Shown piece by piece: positions 5,022 to 5,283 of a DNA stretch of 5,283 nucleotides; within the stretch, counting starts at the first letter, position 1; each line of letters starts with the position of its first letter. The DNA comes from Gemmatimonadaceae bacterium. Lineage in GTDB: Bacteria > Gemmatimonadota > Gemmatimonadetes > Gemmatimonadales > Gemmatimonadaceae. Under the pieces are notes generated by a model that saw only the letters and a program-made list of their open reading frames with translations, was not told where the DNA came from and made no database searches. The DNA is taken from the NCBI GenBank assembly GCA_013820975.1, contig JACDHQ010000197.1:1-5283 (forward strand), in the 5' to 3' direction. A program made the position numbers and the translations under genes.

Positions 5022-5283
5022 ATGGCCGGGCTGATGTCCACCTACAACGTATGCCCCACCTGCGGCGCTGGGGTGGGCGCTCGCGCAACGGCCTGCGCGC
5101 TCTGCGATGCGCCGCTGCCGCGGGGCAGCCGCCGGTCGGCGAGCCAGCGCACACCGCAGGCGCCCGACGGGATCGCGCCCGCACTCCAGCGTGTCTGGCG
5201 CGAGCTGGCGCTCGAGCTGGCCCCGGCGATCCGCGTGGTCGGCTACCTCGACGAAGGTGGCATGGGCTCGGTCTTCCTCGGCT
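5022..5283 (+). CDS. Zinc-ribbon Ser/Thr protein kinase, N-terminal part, 3' truncated
   Basis: Eighty-seven complete codons are visible and the frame runs off the window. Residues 11-28 contain CPTC and CALC pairs (Cys11, Cys14, Cys25, Cys28), a CxxC-x10-CxxC zinc ribbon. A basic, Pro/Ser-rich linker follows at about 32-50, then a short helix (ALQRVWRELALELAPA). VVGYLDEGGMGSVFLG at 72-87 matches the glycine-rich ATP loop of bacterial Hanks-type (PknB-like) kinases, whose usual form is LGEGGMGxVYxA. Here Asp77 stands where the first loop glycine normally sits. The catalytic Lys, HRD and DFG motifs would lie beyond the window, so activity cannot be judged. The kinase probably phosphorylates proteins on Ser/Thr in the cytoplasm; whether it has a transmembrane sensor or C-terminal TPRs is unknown. 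ATG 5022 fits the upstream TAGCTT; ATG 5034 is an alternative that keeps the zinc ribbon. Confidence 0.85.
   Translation, partial: MAGLMSTYNVCPTCGAGVGARATACALCDAPLPRGSRRSASQRTPQAPDGIAPALQRVWRELALELAPAIRVVGYLDEGGMGSVFLG

Noticed and set aside
1..5283. CRISPR array, tRNA/rRNA genes, insertion sequence or defence cassette
   Set aside because: I saw no regularly spaced direct repeats, tRNA-like cloverleaf or transposase motif, and no nuclease or toxin-antitoxin signatures. The genes look like ordinary chromosomal ones with uniform base composition.

Overview
The window is GC-rich bacterial DNA with strong G/C preference at third codon positions and several GTG starts. A kinesin-light-chain-type TPR protein, a zinc-ribbon Ser/Thr kinase and an exported S9 prolyl-oligopeptidase-type enzyme together suggest a member of Gemmatimonadota or a similar soil phylum. 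That assignment is inference; no taxonomic marker gene is present.

Layout. (1) 1-387 (+): C-terminal end of a TPR protein cut by the window edge, possibly the tail of a kinase-TPR protein. (2) 414-1730 (+): an integral membrane NAD(P)H/FAD oxidoreductase with a six-helix, bis-heme-b ferric-reductase/NOX-like domain. (3) 1741-2265 (+): a membrane-anchored monoheme c-type cytochrome, placed directly behind the reductase with a clean Shine-Dalgarno. Genes 2 and 3 look like a two-gene electron-transfer unit carrying electrons from cytoplasmic NAD(P)H through FAD and two b hemes to an extracytoplasmic c heme. (4) 2265-2282: a perfect 7-bp hairpin between converging transcription units. (5) 2295-2531 (-): a small YbdD/YjiX-family (DUF466) protein ending in the family's Arg-Cys-Cys, overlapping the 3' end of gene 6. 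(6) 2518-4896 (-): a secreted S9-family serine peptidase with a beta-propeller and an alpha/beta-hydrolase domain and a visible Ser-Asp-His triad. (7) 4897-5021: a divergent promoter region with a putative -10 on each strand and a 12-bp palindrome. (8) 5022-end (+): the N-terminus of a zinc-ribbon Ser/Thr protein kinase, apparently from a leaderless mRNA, cut by the window edge.

The reductase-cytochrome pair points to transmembrane electron export. The S9 peptidase and the YbdD/YjiX protein form a second, minus-strand unit. YbdD/YjiX proteins normally accompany CstA/BtsT-type transporters, so its position behind a peptidase with no transporter in view is the most unusual association here. I saw no tRNA, rRNA, CRISPR array, insertion sequence or phage feature, and no gene-free stretch longer than about 130 bases.
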